The notes under the pieces were generated by a model. That model ran no database searches, was not told the origin of the DNA, and was given only the letters and a program-made list of their open reading frames with translations. Source: Leucosporidium creatinivorum (taxonomy: Eukaryota; Basidiomycota; Microbotryomycetes; Leucosporidiales; Leucosporidiaceae). Taken from it: a DNA stretch of 64,000 bases. Position 1 is the first letter of the stretch; the number at the start of each line of letters is the position of its first letter. Positions 1-14,536 of the stretch are shown here, piece after piece. The position numbers and the translations under genes were made by a program. The DNA lies in the NCBI GenBank assembly GCA_001600635.1, contig BCKL01000003.1:1406928-1470927 (forward strand), written 5' to 3'.

Positions 1-3000
1 TGGCGACGTCGGTGAAGACGACTCGGTCGGCGACCTCCTGGCCCGCCCAGCGAAGAGCCGTCTCCTTGAGGTGCGCCTCTCCTGGTGCAGGGAAGCGAAG
101 AAGCCACAAAATCGAGTTGGGAATCTTTATGAGGATGTTGAGCCAGATGCGGAAAATGAAGGGGTCGATCTGAGGGACAGCGAAAGATCAGCTCGGCGCG
201 GCAAGGCGTCGGATGAAGGAGCCCACCTTGTAGAGCTGGTTCCAGTTGGCGAAGATGACGGTGTCGTCGCGCATGTTGGGGAAGATCTGCTTGCGCATCT
301 TCCATCGCTTGTCCTCCTCGATAGCCCATGCTCGAGCGGGCGTTCCATCGTCGCGGATCGGCACCTCGCCTGGTGAAAGGCCGACGGTAGGATCCTCACG
401 CCATGCCTGCTTGTGGTCGGTGACGAAGTACGAGTGGGGCATGTACATGACTGCGAGAGAAGAAGATTGGCAATCATCGACGAGCAGCGAGAACGGCTCA
501 GACTCACGCTTCTCGGTGTAGACAAAGTCCTCTCGAGACGCCTCGGGGTCGGGATCGCCCTCAAAGTCGGTAGGCTTGTCCGCTCCTTGGATCTGATCGG
601 GCTGGTTGCCTCCGCTGAGACCGGTGGTGAAGCGCCATTGGTTGCCCGAGACGAGCGTTGGAGGGCAGACGATGGGATCTGCGAGTTTGAGAGCGACGGG
701 TCAGCGGCGAGCGAGAAGCATGAAGCGAGCTAGGACTCACCGACGATAAAGTAGTCGCACCATCCAGCCGACAGTGTGCCCGCGAAGCCCATGTAGCTCA
801 TCTGCACCGGCGCCGGCCTCGCCGCAAAGACCTCGTTCCTCGCTCCCTTGGTGTAGCCGGACAAGTTGATGAGGATGTGAATCTCATCGTGAACGACTCG
901 ATCCACAATCTGCTGCGTCGAAGCCGCCGAGACGTCGACAAAGTTCTGCGCCTCGGCCTCAATCTTGAGACGGTACGGTGACTTATCGCTCGGCGAAGTG
1001 GCGTAGATGAAGACGTTGTACCTGGACGAGTCGTGGAAGCCGAAGACGGACTGCATGAGGTGCGAGAGAGGGTGGTTGCCGAGGTCGCTCGAGACGTAGC
1101 CGATGTTGAGCTTGCCGGCGAGAGGAGGGCGAGGAGGAGGGTAGACGATGGGAGGGAGCCAGGGCTGGTTGAGCGTCGAGTGAGAGATGCGAAGACCGGT
1201 GCGGTGGGAGATGAGACGAGTCTCGCGAGCGGAGGCGGAGAGGGTGAAGCAATGGAAGGGGAGGACCGTCTGCGAGAGAAGAGACGTCAGCGCCGAGCAG
1301 CTTGCGCCGAGTGAGATCAGCTAACGGGGACCGCGATGGGAGGGAGAGAAGGAGGCAGTGGTGGCCTCCTGTAGGTCACGAGATCGGTTGAGGTCGGTAC
1401 AATCCTGGCCAGCGGGATCGACATGGACTCGACCCTCGTGCCGAAGACGGAGAGATACCAACGGCGCTGGATCCGCCTCGTCAATCGCTCGACGAGACGA
1501 ATGAGGAAGCCTCCCTCGTTGATGCAGTAGTCCTTGCGCTCCTGCTCCGAGATATCGGAGAGGATGAACTGCAATCGCGCAACCCACGCCTGCGCCGCAT
1601 CGCCGACGGCCGCTGGCGGCTGGTCGTAGATCGCCTGAGTGATGATGGCGAGCCATTCCTCGAGCGTGCCGAGACTCCGCATCGAGCCGATGCCGTAGGC
1701 GAGTCCGTCCCGAAGCTGTTTGTCGACGAGGTCGTTGATCTGGCCCATGTAGCCGGTTTTCGAGGCCACGCCGGCAACGATGGGGACGAGGCTGCCGGTA
1801 GGGACGAGGACATTGTTGTTGTCGACGACGAAGTCCTCCTGTAGATTGGGTAAGTTTCGGTGTCTCGGGCAAGGCGAGAGAGCAAGCAACTCACGCCGAC
1901 TCCTCCTCGGCCCTGCCAATCGCAGACTCCTCCCAGAGCGTTGACGAGACCGCAAATGGCCTCGGGGAACTGAGGGTTAAGCATGACAGCGCGGCGGTAG
2001 AAAGGGATGGACTCCTGGATCTGTCCTGTGTCCTTGACGGCGTTGGCGAGGTTGGCGAGAGCGACGTCCTGTCGAGGCGAGGGGATCAGCTCGTGCGAAG
2101 AAGATGAGAAACGAGAGCAGCTTACAAAGGTAGGGTTGAAGTCGACGGCCTTCTTGTACATCGCTACCGCTTGAGGAAGCTGACCCATGTCCTTGAGAAG
2201 CGAGCCGAGGTTGGTGTAGAGGTGAGGGTGCTTCGGGTCGAGCTTGAGGCCGGCCTCGTAGTACTGCAGAGCGAGTTGCTGTAGCCGAGTGAACGAATGG
2301 TCAGCATCTCGTCTCGATTAATCGCATCGCCCGACTCACCTGTCCACTGAGAAGCACTGGAGGTTGTGCCTTGCCGGGGCTAACGAGAGTGGTAGCGTTC
2401 ATCGTCGACAAAAGGATGCCGAGGTTGTTGCAGGTCGACGGCGAGGGGTAGAGCGCGAGAGCGACGTAGTAGAGAGGAAGAAGGAGCGACTGCGACGAAG
2501 TGATGCCGCCGAGGGTGAGCCTCGTTGCCGAGTTGGCGCCCGAAGCGTCCTGGAAGATCTTGGCGAGGGTGAGGAGCATCGTGCTGGTCGTTTGGTTTGT
2601 CGAGTTGATGGCTGCTTTGCGAGAGGGGTCGATCTCGGGCTGAGTGAGGGGCGAGTTGGCGGGGGAGGAGGTAGGGTCGAAGAGGGAGGGAAGGGCGCCA
2701 TGGGTCTCGGGGAAGAGCATGGTCGGGAGTTGATGGAGATGATCCGGTTGAAGGAGTACAGTAGGAAGGACTCCGCCTCCCATCGCCAGAAGCTTCGAGA
2801 CGTAACCGTCTCCCCCCTCCTTGACCACTCGGAACAACCTCTCAAACGCCAACTTGCCCGTCTTATCCCCCACTCCCAACTGCCTCACCATCTCAACCAA
2901 CGCCGTCTTCTCCTGCTCATTCGACCCTCCCTGTGCATACGCCGCCAGAACATTGCCGAGCACAATCGCGACGACGACCAAGTCCCTCGTCGTAAGCCCA

Positions 3001-5874
3001 TCCATCGGGTACTGAAAGCCCGTCGCCTGCTCCTTGACCCAATGCGGCATACTCAGCGCCACTTCGATGGCCTTCTCGTACTCGTCTTGCGCGCCCGCCG
3101 CATCGCCGAGGGCCATGCGCAAGTTGCCCTTGGCGTAGAAGAGGTTCTGCACTCGATGAACGTGGTTGATGGGCACGACGGCGGGGAGGGATCGCGGTCG
3201 AGGAAGGTGGCCGAGAGGGTTGACGAAGGTAGTCGAAGAGGGAGGTTTCGGCGCCCCCGAGGAGGAGGAGGAGGGGTCGTGAGCGAAGATTTGGGATTCG
3301 ACATAATCGCAAAGAGCCAGGGCTTCTTGGTAGCGAGGTGTGGTGGGTGGTGGGTCGTTCATCGCTAGTGGAGCGGCGGCGGCGGAGACGGAGGTGGAGG
3401 GGTTGCAGAGTACGCCGAGGAGGTTCTCGGTCGCGTCCCAGTAACTGTCGAAGGGCGCGTCAACGAGTGCTCGAGGAGAGGCAGAAAGAAGAACTCACGT
3501 CGGCCGTAGTCGAATCGCTTTGAACCACCACGTCTCGGCATCTCTCCACTTGCCCATCGCCCTCAAGGTCGTCCCAATATTGCTCATCGCCTCGACCTGC
3601 GCCGAGCGGAGAGGGTCAGTTCCCTCTTCCTCCTTCCTCCCTCCAGCATCAACGACAAGCACTCACATAATTCGGATCCTTACTCAACAGCTTCTTGTTG
3701 TAGTAGAAGCTGCTCTCCAACTCGCCCCTCGTGTAATAGACGCAGCTCATCAACAAGAGGGTCGGTAGATGATCCTCATGCATCTGTTCGAGGGTGTGAA
3801 GGAGAGGAAGGAGGTCGGAGGAGGAGGCGTCTTTGGTGTAGAGGGCGTGGGCGTAGGAGAGGAGGTAGTCGCGCTTCTCGGGGGTGCAGGCGGCGGAGGA
3901 GGTGGTTGAGGAATGGAGGAAGGCTGCGATTTCGGCGGGTTGGGAGGTGGAAGTGGAAGGTGGAGGTGGTCGAGGAGGAGGCGCACCACCGGCTGTAGTC
4001 GAAGGAGGAGGGGCGGCCGCGCTCGAGCTGCTCGGCGTCGTCACGGCGATCGCTTCCGGCCTAACCTCCAGACTCTTCAACCCTCCTCCAGTCCTCTCCG
4101 GCAGTAGCGCCTCCAACTGTACTCCCATATCCTGCAGCGCACTGCCCGCAACACTCGCCATCTCGTTGGCAGCCATCACGTTGGCAGCGACAGCAGCTGC
4201 TGCTGCCGCTTGAACATGCATCGCTTCGGCTTGAGGACGACCCGTTTTGGAAGAGAGGGAGGGGAGTGTGTGGGAGGGAAGGGTGGAGGATTCGAGGGGA
4301 GGGTTGGCGGGCGAGCTGGTGCGGGAGGTTGGAGCTGAGGCAGAGGGGTCGGCGTTGCTAGTGGTGAGGCCAGAAGGAGGAGTATCGGAGGCGTAAGCGA
4401 TGCGTTTGAGCGCCTCGCGATGGAGTTGAGCAAAGTAGCCGGAAGCGAGGGCGTCGAGTTGGCGCTTGTAGCTCTCGGCGTACGAGCTGAGATCCATATC
4501 CTGCACCGCATTCTCGACCGCCTGGCCCGCTTGAGGACCTCCCGAAATGACGATAGAGGCGGCCTGTACGTCCGCCTGACTCATCCCTGGTGGTAGTTGG
4601 CCCACAGCGCTCGACTGCGAAGCTGAGGAGACGGCAGTCGTAGCGGCGTTGACGACAGCATGACGAGCTGCTACCTGAGCTGCGAGGATCACGGCGTTCT
4701 CCTTGGAAGAGATGACCTGCTGCTGCACCTGCTTCTCCTGCTCCTGAATCGCCCAGCGCGCCATCTGCTCGGCGATGGTCGTAATCTCGCGCTCGTTGAA
4801 CGAGTGCGAGTGAGGCAACGCGGGCCGTCCTCCGACTCCGCCGTTCGATCCTGCAGAGGTCGCCAAGGCCTTCTTCTGCCCGACCTGATCCCTCGCGGCT
4901 TCGTAGCTCCAGTCCTCGACCGAAGCGTAGATTGGCTCGAAGCCTTTCGAGGTGTCGTTGGCGGAGACGACGATGCCTGGTGTGGGAGGGGAGAAGACTT
5001 GGCCGAGGAGGATGGGAATGGCGGGATGATCGCCGATGCTGGTGATGGCAACTGGTGTCGAGGTGAGGCCCGAACCGTTCGGCGCTCCGGCGAGGAGGGA
5101 GCCCGTGAGCTCGGTGGGGGAGGGAGGAGGGAGGGACATGGAGGAGAGGTAGGATGTCGCTTGGGCTTTCTGGGCGATGGCTTGTTGCTCGGAGGGGGAG
5201 GTTGTTCGGGCGAGGTTGAGGAGAAGCGAGGGTGGGAGTGAGAGGATCGAGGCGACTTGGGTAGGGGTCTGGAAGGCTTGATTCGGAAGAGGTTGGGAAG
5301 CAGGGAGCACGGGGAAGTGTAGGCGAGAGGCGGAGGAGGTCGAGAGGGATCGTCCTAGCGAGGCCGACGAGCTGCTGCTCGCGACGAGTTGTCCGACTTG
5401 CGATGAAGCGGGAGCTGTCGCAGCACCGGCGAAAGCTCCTGCTGGTCCTACTGCTCCACTCAACGCTACGACCTGACCCCCCACGGCGCCTAAAGAAGCC
5501 TGAGCTCCATTCGTCGCGTCCCCCGCTCCTCCTTCGGCGGAAGGGAAACCCTCGCCCAAGCTTCCCAATCGCGGTGAAGTTCCACCTCTTCCATCCTGTC
5601 CAGCGAACCCAGCGAGCGAACTGTTGGCCAAGGGGTTGGCTGCAGCCGCTAGAGCAGGCGATCGTCTCGCCGGCGGGTGCCCTGCGCTCCCTCCGCTGCT
5701 CCTTCGTCGCATGCTGACGCTCGAGGCGCCGAGCGAGCCGGGAGTGGAGCTAGTGATACCGGGGAAGGCTTCCACTGCTGTTGCTGCTGCTGTAGAGCTG
5801 CTCGTCGTCGCGGGAAGCGGTGGTGCCGTCAGAGGGGGAGGAGACGACATTGTCGTGTCTTCGAGGGGTGCCAT
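1..5874 (-). CDS. OGT: O-GlcNAc transferase (OGT/SPINDLY type), 3' end outside window
   Basis: This enzyme transfers GlcNAc (or fucose in SPY-type relatives) from a nucleotide sugar to Ser/Thr of nuclear and cytosolic proteins. Ten exons can be read: 5874-3667, 3596-3499, 3444-2340, 2278-2126, 2068-1895, 1838-1326, 1269-741, 678-508, 450-227 and 169 to the window edge; the phases close at every junction. The first ~650 residues are Ser/Ala/Gln-rich and probably disordered. TPR-like helices follow (for example YWDATENLLGVLC, then LYTNLGSLLKDMGQ and ALANLANAVKDTGQ). The catalytic half shows PEAICGLVNALGGVCDWQGR, VLPFHCFTLS, and NIGYVSSDLGNHPLSHLMQS with the family's catalytic His. It continues with LSGYTKGARNEVFA and NQLYK/IDPF, whose Lys matches the UDP-binding Lys of human OGT. 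The last visible residues run into the nucleotide-binding lobe, so roughly the final 150-250 residues are missing. It diverges from SNF1. Identity is secure; sugar specificity is not visible. Confidence 0.93.
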
Positions 5875-6536
5875 CGCGGCCGATTAGAGCTGGGGTGCCC
5901 TGTAGTCGAGTAATGATCAGCTACAGCTTCGACACACGCTGGACAGCTGAGCCGAGCCACCTGTGCAAGCTTGCAGAGAGAGGAACGCACCCTAAGCTTG
6001 TTCGCTCGAAAAGAAGCGGAAGCGGGTGAGCGACGAGAGCGGGCTGTAGGTGTACAGGCGAGTGATGTACGGCGAGAGAAGAGGAACGCGGGTATCACAG
6101 CGCAGGCGGGGAGCGCTGCAGCTGAGCAGGCAGGCAGGCGAGAAGTCGAAGGGAGAGAAGCTGGGCCGGGCGAACGTCACTGCTTTCGAAACTCTGTAAC
6201 GTCCTACATTTCTCGTTATAATGAGGTTTCAAGCGTCTAGTTTCGTACGAGCCAGCTCGCCGCAGACTCTCTCGTCCAATCTGCACCGAAGCAGCCCTCG
6301 GCCGAGAAGCCCCCTCTCGGTCTCGGCGGATCTTGTAAAGCTGTAGGAAAATCGCAAAGATGCTGAACTACACTACAAATCAATCTAAAGTCCCACAGAA
6401 CTTTCTCGGACTTACACTTGAGAGGATGACCTGGTCCCGAGCACGCGCTTCTCAACCTCTCCCTCTCCCGCTCCGCTCGTCCGCTTCGTCTCGCCTCTCT
6501 CTCGTCGTCGTCTCTCGGCTTCTACCGTCTTACAGA
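5875..6536. promoter_or_regulatory. Divergent promoter region, OGT / SNF1
   Basis: These 662 bases separate the OGT and SNF1 start codons and must hold both promoters. No convincing ORF or TATA box is seen. A TTACAG just before the SNF1 ATG (6531-6536) looks like a splice acceptor, so a leader intron in SNF1 is possible. Confidence 0.5.
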
Positions 6537-9493
<2,957 letters not shown>

Positions 9494-9880
9494 CAGGAGG
9501 CGCCGAGTCGAGCGATATAGAGCGGTGGGATAGGAACGACGCACAACGACGACGACGACGCATAGATCTGTTGATATGACCCCCTTCTTTACTTTCCCTT
9601 GACTCGCTAGCTCGTCGTCTCGGCGCAGGAGCATCGAGGTCAGTTTGGTATTCGGCCTTCTCCTTCTTTTTTTTTGTTAGTGCCCCCTTCATTTTGCTGT
9701 AGTAGTTCTTTGATACAGAGGCTCTCATTCATTATCTACCCTAGCTCGCGTCTGAGAGAGCTGCCGTCGAGCAGAAGAGAATGAGAGCTACTGTCGACCG
9801 AGCTCACCAAGTGTCGAGCTGCTCGCGAACTTGATCAGAGACAGCGAGGAGCCGCGATGTGATGGCACAGCCATACGTAC
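9494..9880. other. Convergent 3' intergenic region, SNF1 / MYND gene
   Basis: These 387 bases between two stop codons hold the 3' UTRs of both genes. A short T-run lies near 9666-9675. No ORF, RNA gene or repeat is seen. Confidence 0.5.
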
Positions 9881-12062
9881 TTACATCATGCTCATCATCT
9901 CGCAGTGGGTACACCCTTCAGCCCTCGGCCGGCCGTGGTCGTAGATGTGCTTGCCGTAGAAGTCGGATGCCGTCTCGTCGTCCAGCTCGTCGAAGAAGAC
10001 GCCATAGCGAATTGAGTCGCCTGACTGATCCTGATGTGCGGAGGACGAGAGGGTGAGGGAGGGAGAGGAAGGGTGTATGAAAGAGACAGGCGGAGAAGAC
10101 GATCAGCAGCCGAACACATGCCGGAGCGGGCCCATGAAGCACTCACCAAGTAGCACCCTGGTAAATCCTCGTTCCACAAGTACCGTCCAAACTCATGCAT
10201 GATCTGACCGTTTACGGGCATCAAGCTGAAAGCGTAGATGGCCAAGATCTGCTCCTTCTTCGGGGGAAAGTTGGGCCTGTCGAGAGCCCGCTGCTTCCTC
10301 GCCTTCTTCTTGGCGTTGGCGACCTTCTTCCTCTCGGCGGCGAGAGCAACCTGATCTTGCTCGGAGAAGGTCTTCTCAAGCACCGACATCGCTTCCGTCT
10401 CGGTTCGAGCTGGCGGGGAACAAGGAGCGAACCGTGACGAGGGAGGAGGGAGAAGGGAGCGAGGGAGAGAGGATGTTGGAGATGAGGCGAGAAATCGGGG
10501 TTGTGGGCGAAGGAGCGGGAGACAGAAAGCGGAGCAGACGAGGTCAGCTTCTGCTCGGCGCGCAGCGGACCTTTGAGTGAAGAGGGTAGCTCACCATACG
10601 GGAAACGTTGCTGCACCAACCTCTTCTGATCCGAGCGCATCCTCGGTGTCCAATGAGGCTCACACTCCCCCGTCCTCGCCTGAGTATCTCTAACGTCGCA
10701 ATAGTAGCGGAAGAACTCGTCCACTCCTCCCAGCATACGAGAGCCGAAGACAATTTCGGCGTCCACCCTCGACCTGGGTTGCGGGCGAGCGAGCGAAGTG
10801 CGAAGAAGCATCTCCCAGTCCTTGTCCGAGGTCTCGGTGCGCGGCGGCCGGACGAGGTTGATGGTCTCGGAAGGGGTGAGGATCATGCCACCGGTGAGGA
10901 CAGCGATGATGCCTTCGTGCGTGTCGTTGCCATGCTTGTGCGTACCGAGGACTTGGATGGTAGTGACAGTGGCTGCAGACGCGGGAAGCAACGACGGTCA
11001 GCTCAGTCGACCAAGCAACGAGCCAAAGTCGAAGCTCACCATGAGGGGTCGGCGTAGGGATACCATGGTTCACTCCTTCTAGTAAAACCTCTTGTCGGAA
11101 GTTGCGTTCGATGCTGTCGACGTCGCGCATGCTCGGATGGACCAGCGTACAAAGCCTGTCGATGCCGTCGGCGATGGGCTCGAGGCCACCTCGAACGAAG
11201 GTGAATTGCTTGCGAAGCTGCGTCTCGTTCTCGTTGTAGCGGAACACAAGGTAGGCGCTGTGAGTGAGGTGCAGGGCGTCCGGGTAGCCTGAAGACGAAA
11301 GCGAAGCGAGGGGAGAGGAGAGGGCCAGGGAGGTCAGCGAGCCGTGTGATAGTATTGACGACAGGGAGAAAGCTGAGCTACTCGTCGAGCGCAGATGGAG
11401 TTGAGCTCACCAACGCGCAGGGCAAACGCGAGTGCCAAGTCGAGCTCATCCTCGACGAGAGACTTGTACGCCTTCATCTGGTCGAAGGCTGTCGTCCTCT
11501 GAGGGTACTGCATGGCGATCTCCTCCTTGAATCCCGACTGCTTGCGGTGCTGCTCGCACTGCACCTTGTGCGTTGGCCAGTGTTCCTTCTGTGCTCGAGA
11601 ACGAGGTCAGCGATCATCGCCGAAGGGTCTCGCTGCCAATCAGCGCGCACCTGGCAAGTCGTCGAGCAGTAGTCGGCCATCTAGTGAGTGCAGGAGTGGT
11701 TAGTATTGCTCTAGGATGTAGTAAGGGCGCCCTGGACCGTCCTATGGTCCAGCCAACCTCGGCGGCGAGCTTCGACTCACCTGACAGCCGTTGCAGGCCG
11801 ACAGCTTAATCCCCTTCTCTATCCGACTTCTACCGCAGTTATCACAGCTTCCAGCAATTCGTTTTAGCTTGGACATGGCTGCAGGATCGGCCTCCTCGAC
11901 AGCGAGTCGCTGGAACTGCTCTTCAAGGCGCTGCCGAATCAGCTCAGCGAGCTTGGCATGAGGGAGAGAGGGCTCACCGTGAAGCTTGTTGACGGACGCA
12001 TCATGTCGATCCGTTTGCTCCTTGGTCCGGCTTCTGTAGTCGTATTCGGCTTTGGCAGCCAT
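9881..12062 (-). CDS. MYND zinc-finger protein
   Basis: Seven exons (12062-11781, 11680-11651, 11588-11411, 11288-11040, 10972-10595, 10409-10147, 10030-9881) sum to 510 codons including stop. A MYND finger is assembled across exons 1-3 at about residues 74-120: CDNCGRSRIEKG, then LSACNGCQ, YCSTTCQ and KEHWPTHKVQC, giving the C-x2-C / C-x2-C / C-x3-C / H-x3-C zinc ligands. MYND fingers bind Pro-rich peptides. The ~390 residues after it show no SET or other catalytic domain that I recognise. They include a conserved-looking block (VTTIQVLGTHKHGNDTHEG), a basic stretch (AAERKKVANAKKKARKQ) and a C-terminus ending CTHCEMMSMM with a CxxC. A protein-interaction or transcription role is inferred from the finger alone. 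The start ATG is the first in the open exon; a short leader intron just upstream is possible. Confidence 0.8.
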
Positions 12063-12990
12063 GGCCTGTGAGCTGGTGAGCGAGAAGTGGGGAGACTATT
12101 GGAAGTGCAGTGAACGTAGGAGGCGGCGTGTGCCGTAGTCTAGTGTCACCAGAGCGCTCGTATGAGCTCAAGCTGGACAGAGAAGCTCACAGAGGGAGCA
12201 CTCACCTGCTCGAAGAGCGCGCGTCGGATTTGGAGCAAACGCTGGGCGCGAGAGAGCAGCAGGAGATAAAATGGCTGAGCGCAGTGGGTGCTGGTCGACT
12301 TGAGGACTTGCCGTGCGAGACGATGTGGACGAGTAGAGGAAGAAGAGCGGAGATCTCGCTGGCCAACGTTGAACTTCGTCGCGCCCCTTCTCTCCTCCCT
12401 TCTTTGCATCTCTTCCCCTCGGCTACTATCTTCCTACGCTAGCAGTCATCCTCACCGTGCTCCTGGGCATCAGCGTATGCACTTGACAATGCTCGGCGAG
12501 CTAGGCCAGTCGGCGGTCCTCTCGGCGTCGCCAGTTCCAACCTCCTCGCAGCTCAGCCGAGTTCAGGCGCAGGGCTTATACTCCGAACCTGCTGTAAGTT
12601 CTGATTGCTACGCTCCTGCTCCCCACGGTCCGCTTCACTCCCGAGCGAGACGCCAGCGCCGAGCGAGCGCCGAGCTAGGGGTGATGCGACAGCCAGGCTA
12701 CAAGAGCTTTTGCACGGCGATTCCAGAGCTCAGATGAGCTTTGATCGCCAAGTGAACCAATTACACGCCGGACTAGCGCGCTACAGGGCCTACAAATTGC
12801 AGCGTTCCGGTCTCGCTTCTCCTTCTCTTCCTCCTCCCTTGTCCTCTTGTCCTCGCTCATTCGGCACACTACGCCTCGTTGCAGAGAGTCCGACCTACCC
12901 GCTACCTACTCTCCTCCTACACCCCCCTTCAACTCATCTCGCGGCCGTCTCCACTCGAGCATCCTCTCGCTTCGGCGCTCCCCGCTCACC
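12063..12990. promoter_or_regulatory. Divergent promoter and leader region
   Basis: These 928 bases lie between the MYND start and the best start of the next plus-strand gene. A GTAAGT at 12594 and a TTGCAG near 12880-12890 could mark a leader intron. An upstream ATG at 12483 opens 38 codons before that donor and could be a uORF or a missed first coding exon. Tandem GCGCCGAGC words lie near 12656-12676. Confidence 0.35.
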
Positions 12991-14364
12991 ATGCACGCTC
13001 TCCTCCCTCAACTCGCCACCAGCTACTCCAAGTGGTCGGAGTACGCTTGTATGCGCATCTTCAGCACCAGTAAGCCCTGCACTGAACTCGTCGACGTCGC
13101 CATCACGCCTGTAAGTTTCTTCACGTTCTCGGAACTCGGCGCGAGTCTCGATCATGTCCAGCCACCTTCCGCGCCCATGCTGACGCGTCTCGCCCCTCCT
13201 CGTCTACAGGCGTCAGACTGTGCTACCCCTACACCACCCTCCACCATCCTATCACCCAGTCAGCCTAGCACTGCCAGCCCCTGCGCTTGGACTGTCGCTG
13301 CCGGCTCGGTCGTCTCGCCATCCTTCAAGCTCATTCGGCTGCAGGCCAAGCTCGGCCATCTCGCAGGATCGTACAAACGATCGAAGAAGGTGGAAGAGAG
13401 GGTAGAAGGAGCGTGGGAGTGGGAAGAGAGCCTCCTCCTCGGCGAAGAGGAGGACGACTTCGGCGGTTCGGACTCAGGCTTTTCGGACGACAGCCCTCGC
13501 TCTTCACCTCCCTCACCCATTTTCGACTCGCCAACCCCCGCCACTCCCATCTATATCGCTGGAGACAGCTACCTCGAGGCACATCAGGGAGCTCAGGTTG
13601 CCCACGAGTACAGCTTCGCTCGGGTGCTCTTCGGCGCGGAGGAGGAAGTGAAGCGTGAGGAGACGGACTCCCTTTCGGGCATGGGATCGGAGAGCGAGGA
13701 GGAGGAGGAGCAGGAGGAGCAGAAGATGAGCTATATCTTGCAGGCGTGCAGCTACACCGAGCTGTACCCTGGAGAGGAGGACGACGATTCCTACTTCGCC
13801 GAACCACTCACTTTCGGCGATTTTCCACCGGCTCCCGCTTCCATCGCATTCAGCTGCCTCCACACCTCTCCCACCCTCATCAACGTCCTGGAAGATCTAG
13901 CATCGACATCTCAGGCCGACCTCGATGACTCGCCCAGCCCCTTTCTTCTCTCGCCGCCACCCCTCGCTTCGGCTCTCCACCTCAAGCCCGAGTCGCTGGC
14001 AGTGCCCCAAGGCTTCGCTCTCGACTACGTGGTGGTAGACGATGAGTTGGAGGAGCAAGACTGGGAGGCCGGCGACGAGGATGATGACAGCTCAGACGAC
14101 GGCGAGCCCCCTTGCTTCCTTTCTCCCGCTCCCCTTCCCTCCCCTTCGCACCTCGCCTATTTGTTGTCTGAGATTGAGGTCGAGGCGGACGACGATGAGG
14201 CATGCGAGTATCTTTCCGAGTCCTTTGTTCACCTCCCTTCCCTCCGCGTCGTTCCCCTTCTTGCTCGCGAGCGCGGCGTTCCCGACTGGCGAGACTGGCT
14301 TCGGCGCGATGCGATTGTTCGGTCGGCTTACAAGCAGCAGTTGCCTTGCTGGATTCCTTTCTAG
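12991..14364 (+). CDS. Acidic Ser-rich protein of unknown function
   Basis: I do not recognise this gene. Two exons are proposed, 12991-13110 and 13210-14364, around a 99-nt intron with GTAAGT donor and CTACAG acceptor. The intron length is a multiple of three, so the frame also stays open through it. The product of about 424 aa starts MHALLPQLATSYSKWSEYA. Its only compact-looking region is at residues ~65-110 (CAWTVAAGSVVSPSFKLIRL, then KLGHLAGSYKRSKKVEERVE). The rest is low complexity, with runs of Glu/Asp alternating with Pro/Ser, for example SESEEEEEQEEQ and AGDEDDDSSDD. No signal peptide or membrane segment is seen. The start has a good CACCATG context. An ATG at 12847 would add 48 residues in frame, and further upstream exons cannot be excluded. 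Confidence 0.55.
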   Translation: MHALLPQLATSYSKWSEYACMRIFSTSKPCTELVDVAITPVSFFTFSELGASLDHVQPPSAPMLTRLAPPRLQASDCATPTPPSTILSPSQPSTASPCAWTVAAGSVVSPSFKLIRLQAKLGHLAGSYKRSKKVEERVEGAWEWEESLLLGEEEDDFGGSDSGFSDDSPRSSPPSPIFDSPTPATPIYIAGDSYLEAHQGAQVAHEYSFARVLFGAEEEVKREETDSLSGMGSESEEEEEQEEQKMSYILQACSYTELYPGEEDDDSYFAEPLTFGDFPPAPASIAFSCLHTSPTLINVLEDLASTSQADLDDSPSPFLLSPPPLASALHLKPESLAVPQGFALDYVVVDDELEEQDWEAGDEDDDSSDDGEPPCFLSPAPLPSPSHLAYLLSEIEVEADDDEACEYLSESFVHLPSLRVVPLLARERGVPDWRDWLRRDAIVRSAYKQQLPCWIPF

Positions 14365-14536
14365 GTACAGCTTGTCATAGATCTTAGTAGTCGTGCAATG
14401 TCGCTCTATTCCCTCCTTGACTTCTCGAACCGAGAGATCAACGCCGAGCTCAGGCCAAGTCTGCACTCGCTCACGACCACTGAACGAGAAGTGTATCGGA
14501 AAGTGGAGGCTGCTCACGTTTTAATGCTATGCTGCT

